Positions 63,216 to 64,000 of a stretch of DNA of 64,000 nt are shown here, in pieces. Position 1 is the stretch's first letter; every line of letters starts with the position of its first letter. A model generated the notes under the pieces. The model saw only the letters and a program-made list of their open reading frames with translations, did no database searches and was not told the origin of the DNA. This stretch comes from DASWUZ01 sp036401375. Lineage in GTDB: Bacteria > Acidobacteriota > Terriglobia > Terriglobales > Acidobacteriaceae. The stretch lies in assembly GCA_036401375.1 (NCBI GenBank), contig DASWVB010000012.1, positions 62,001-126,000 of the forward strand, in the 5' to 3' direction. The translations under genes and the position numbers were made by a program.

Positions 63216-64000
63216 CTATTCCGCCCACCATTCACGTCAGAGATTGAATTATAGAGCCGTTGGCAGTATGCATGAAGAGAAAACTCAGACACAATTAGCT
63301 TCCTAGCACGTATGCCCATCTCCAATGCGCGCTCCGGATGAGAGAGCAGGTAACTCATTTTATCGCACAGATCTGCTGGATCTCCTGGCTTGACGTAAAA
63401 TCCAGTTTCCCCGTCTTTGATGAGGTCGCTACGACACTCAGTATCAGTTGCGATCACTGCTCTTCCCATTGACATGGCCTCTGCAATTACTGCGTATCCG
63501 CACGCGAACGGCGCAGGCAGAAGTGGAACTACGACAAACAGTGCATGTGAATAGAGGGTTCGTAAATTGACATAACTCCCGCAGGTTGCGATTGTGACCC
63601 AAGGCGATATCTGATCCCGTTCAATATTCGTAGCTCTAGGATGCCACTCGCTGTCCGCAGCTATATGTACCTTGACCTGCAAATGTTTCGTTGCCTCTAG
63701 TAATGTACGATAGTCGCGGTTAGCGGCGCCGGCGCTAGCGATCATAAATGGTTCTAGCGGGGGTCCAACCGGGGTGAAGAACAGCGAATCCACCCCATAT
63801 CCCGTGTTTAGTACCCTCTCCTCCGGTAGGTGATAATCGTAGACCAACTTCTGCTGAATTCGCTGAGATAGGCAAAGGAACTTAGCAGTCTCTACCTGCC
63901 GCACCGCCCGCATCATCCTAGATTCCCTGAACAAGAAGCCGTGCGTAATCATCGCTATGGTATGCGAGAGGCGATTTACCTTGGCGTCAAGGGCGAGCGG
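63212..64000 (-). CDS. Glycosyltransferase, GT4-like (5' partial)
   Basis: The frame is open to the window edge (upstream residues LALDAKVNRLSHTIA continue before the first ATG at 63950), so the N-terminal domain lies outside the window. What is seen is the nucleotide-sugar-binding half: ETAKFLCLSQRIQQKLVYDY, RVLNTGYGVDSLFFTP, FMIASAGAANRDYRTLLEAT, and the EX7E-like VVPLLPAPFACGYAVIAEAM with SMGRAVIATD and LIKDGETGFYVKPGDPADLC. It begins a minus-strand operon with the GT2-like gene, probably for a surface glycan. Confidence 0.85.
   Translation of the reverse strand, partial: PLALDAKVNRLSHTIAMITHGFLFRESRMMRAVRQVETAKFLCLSQRIQQKLVYDYHLPEERVLNTGYGVDSLFFTPVGPPLEPFMIASAGAANRDYRTLLEATKHLQVKVHIAADSEWHPRATNIERDQISPWVTIATCGSYVNLRTLYSHALFVVVPLLPAPFACGYAVIAEAMSMGRAVIATDTECRSDLIKDGETGFYVKPGDPADLCDKMSYLLSHPERALEMGIRARKLIVSEFSLHAYCQRLYNSISDVNGGRNR

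Overview
The window reads as chromosome of an Acidobacteriota bacterium, probably a relative of Granulicella, Terriglobus or Edaphobacter. This is an inference from gene content: two roughly 1,170-1,190-residue TonB-dependent receptors with an N-terminal carboxypeptidase-like domain, paired CRTAC1 (FG-GAP/ASPIC-UnbV) and TPR proteins, a double-length ThyX, and truncated RHS genes. No rRNA or complete tRNA gene was seen.

Positions 1-15626 are ordinary chromosome: a rhomboid protease (5' end outside the window), an XRE regulator, a YihY-type membrane protein, fabG, a DUF2071 protein, thyX, a small exported protein, an M23 peptidase, recA, coaD, a TonB-dependent receptor and a MATE transporter.

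Positions 15850-23130 are a polymorphic-toxin scrapyard. Four partial copies of one RHS core, nearly identical in DNA over several hundred bases, carry different C-terminal tips. Two further tips stand with no core. Small membrane or exported proteins, which are candidate immunity proteins, follow most tips. A diverged non-coding repeat with a hairpin sits at the module boundaries and recurs 21 kb away behind a fifth, different RHS fragment (42182-43806).

Positions 23516-27706 hold a GH15 glycosidase, an ECF sigma factor with a small membrane protein, and an SDR oxidoreductase. Positions 27901-41636 hold a secretion and uptake cluster: TonB receptor, two TPR proteins, two CRTAC1 proteins and a seven-haem cytochrome c.

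From 45024 to 59984 the DNA looks like a decayed integrative island. It starts at the preserved 3' half of a tRNA-Phe. It carries an ABC-three-component (ABC-3C) system whose ATPase gene is cut by one in-frame TAG, a wrecked tyrosine integrase, remnants of IS3, IS256 and IS66 elements, a DarT/DarG toxin-antitoxin pair, a Gp37/Gp68 (DUF5131) protein overlapping a three-Cys-motif partner (TcmP), and one nearly complete IS3-family element. The last 4 kb (59985-64000) is a more AT-rich run of three glycosyltransferase-type genes, the last of which runs off the window.
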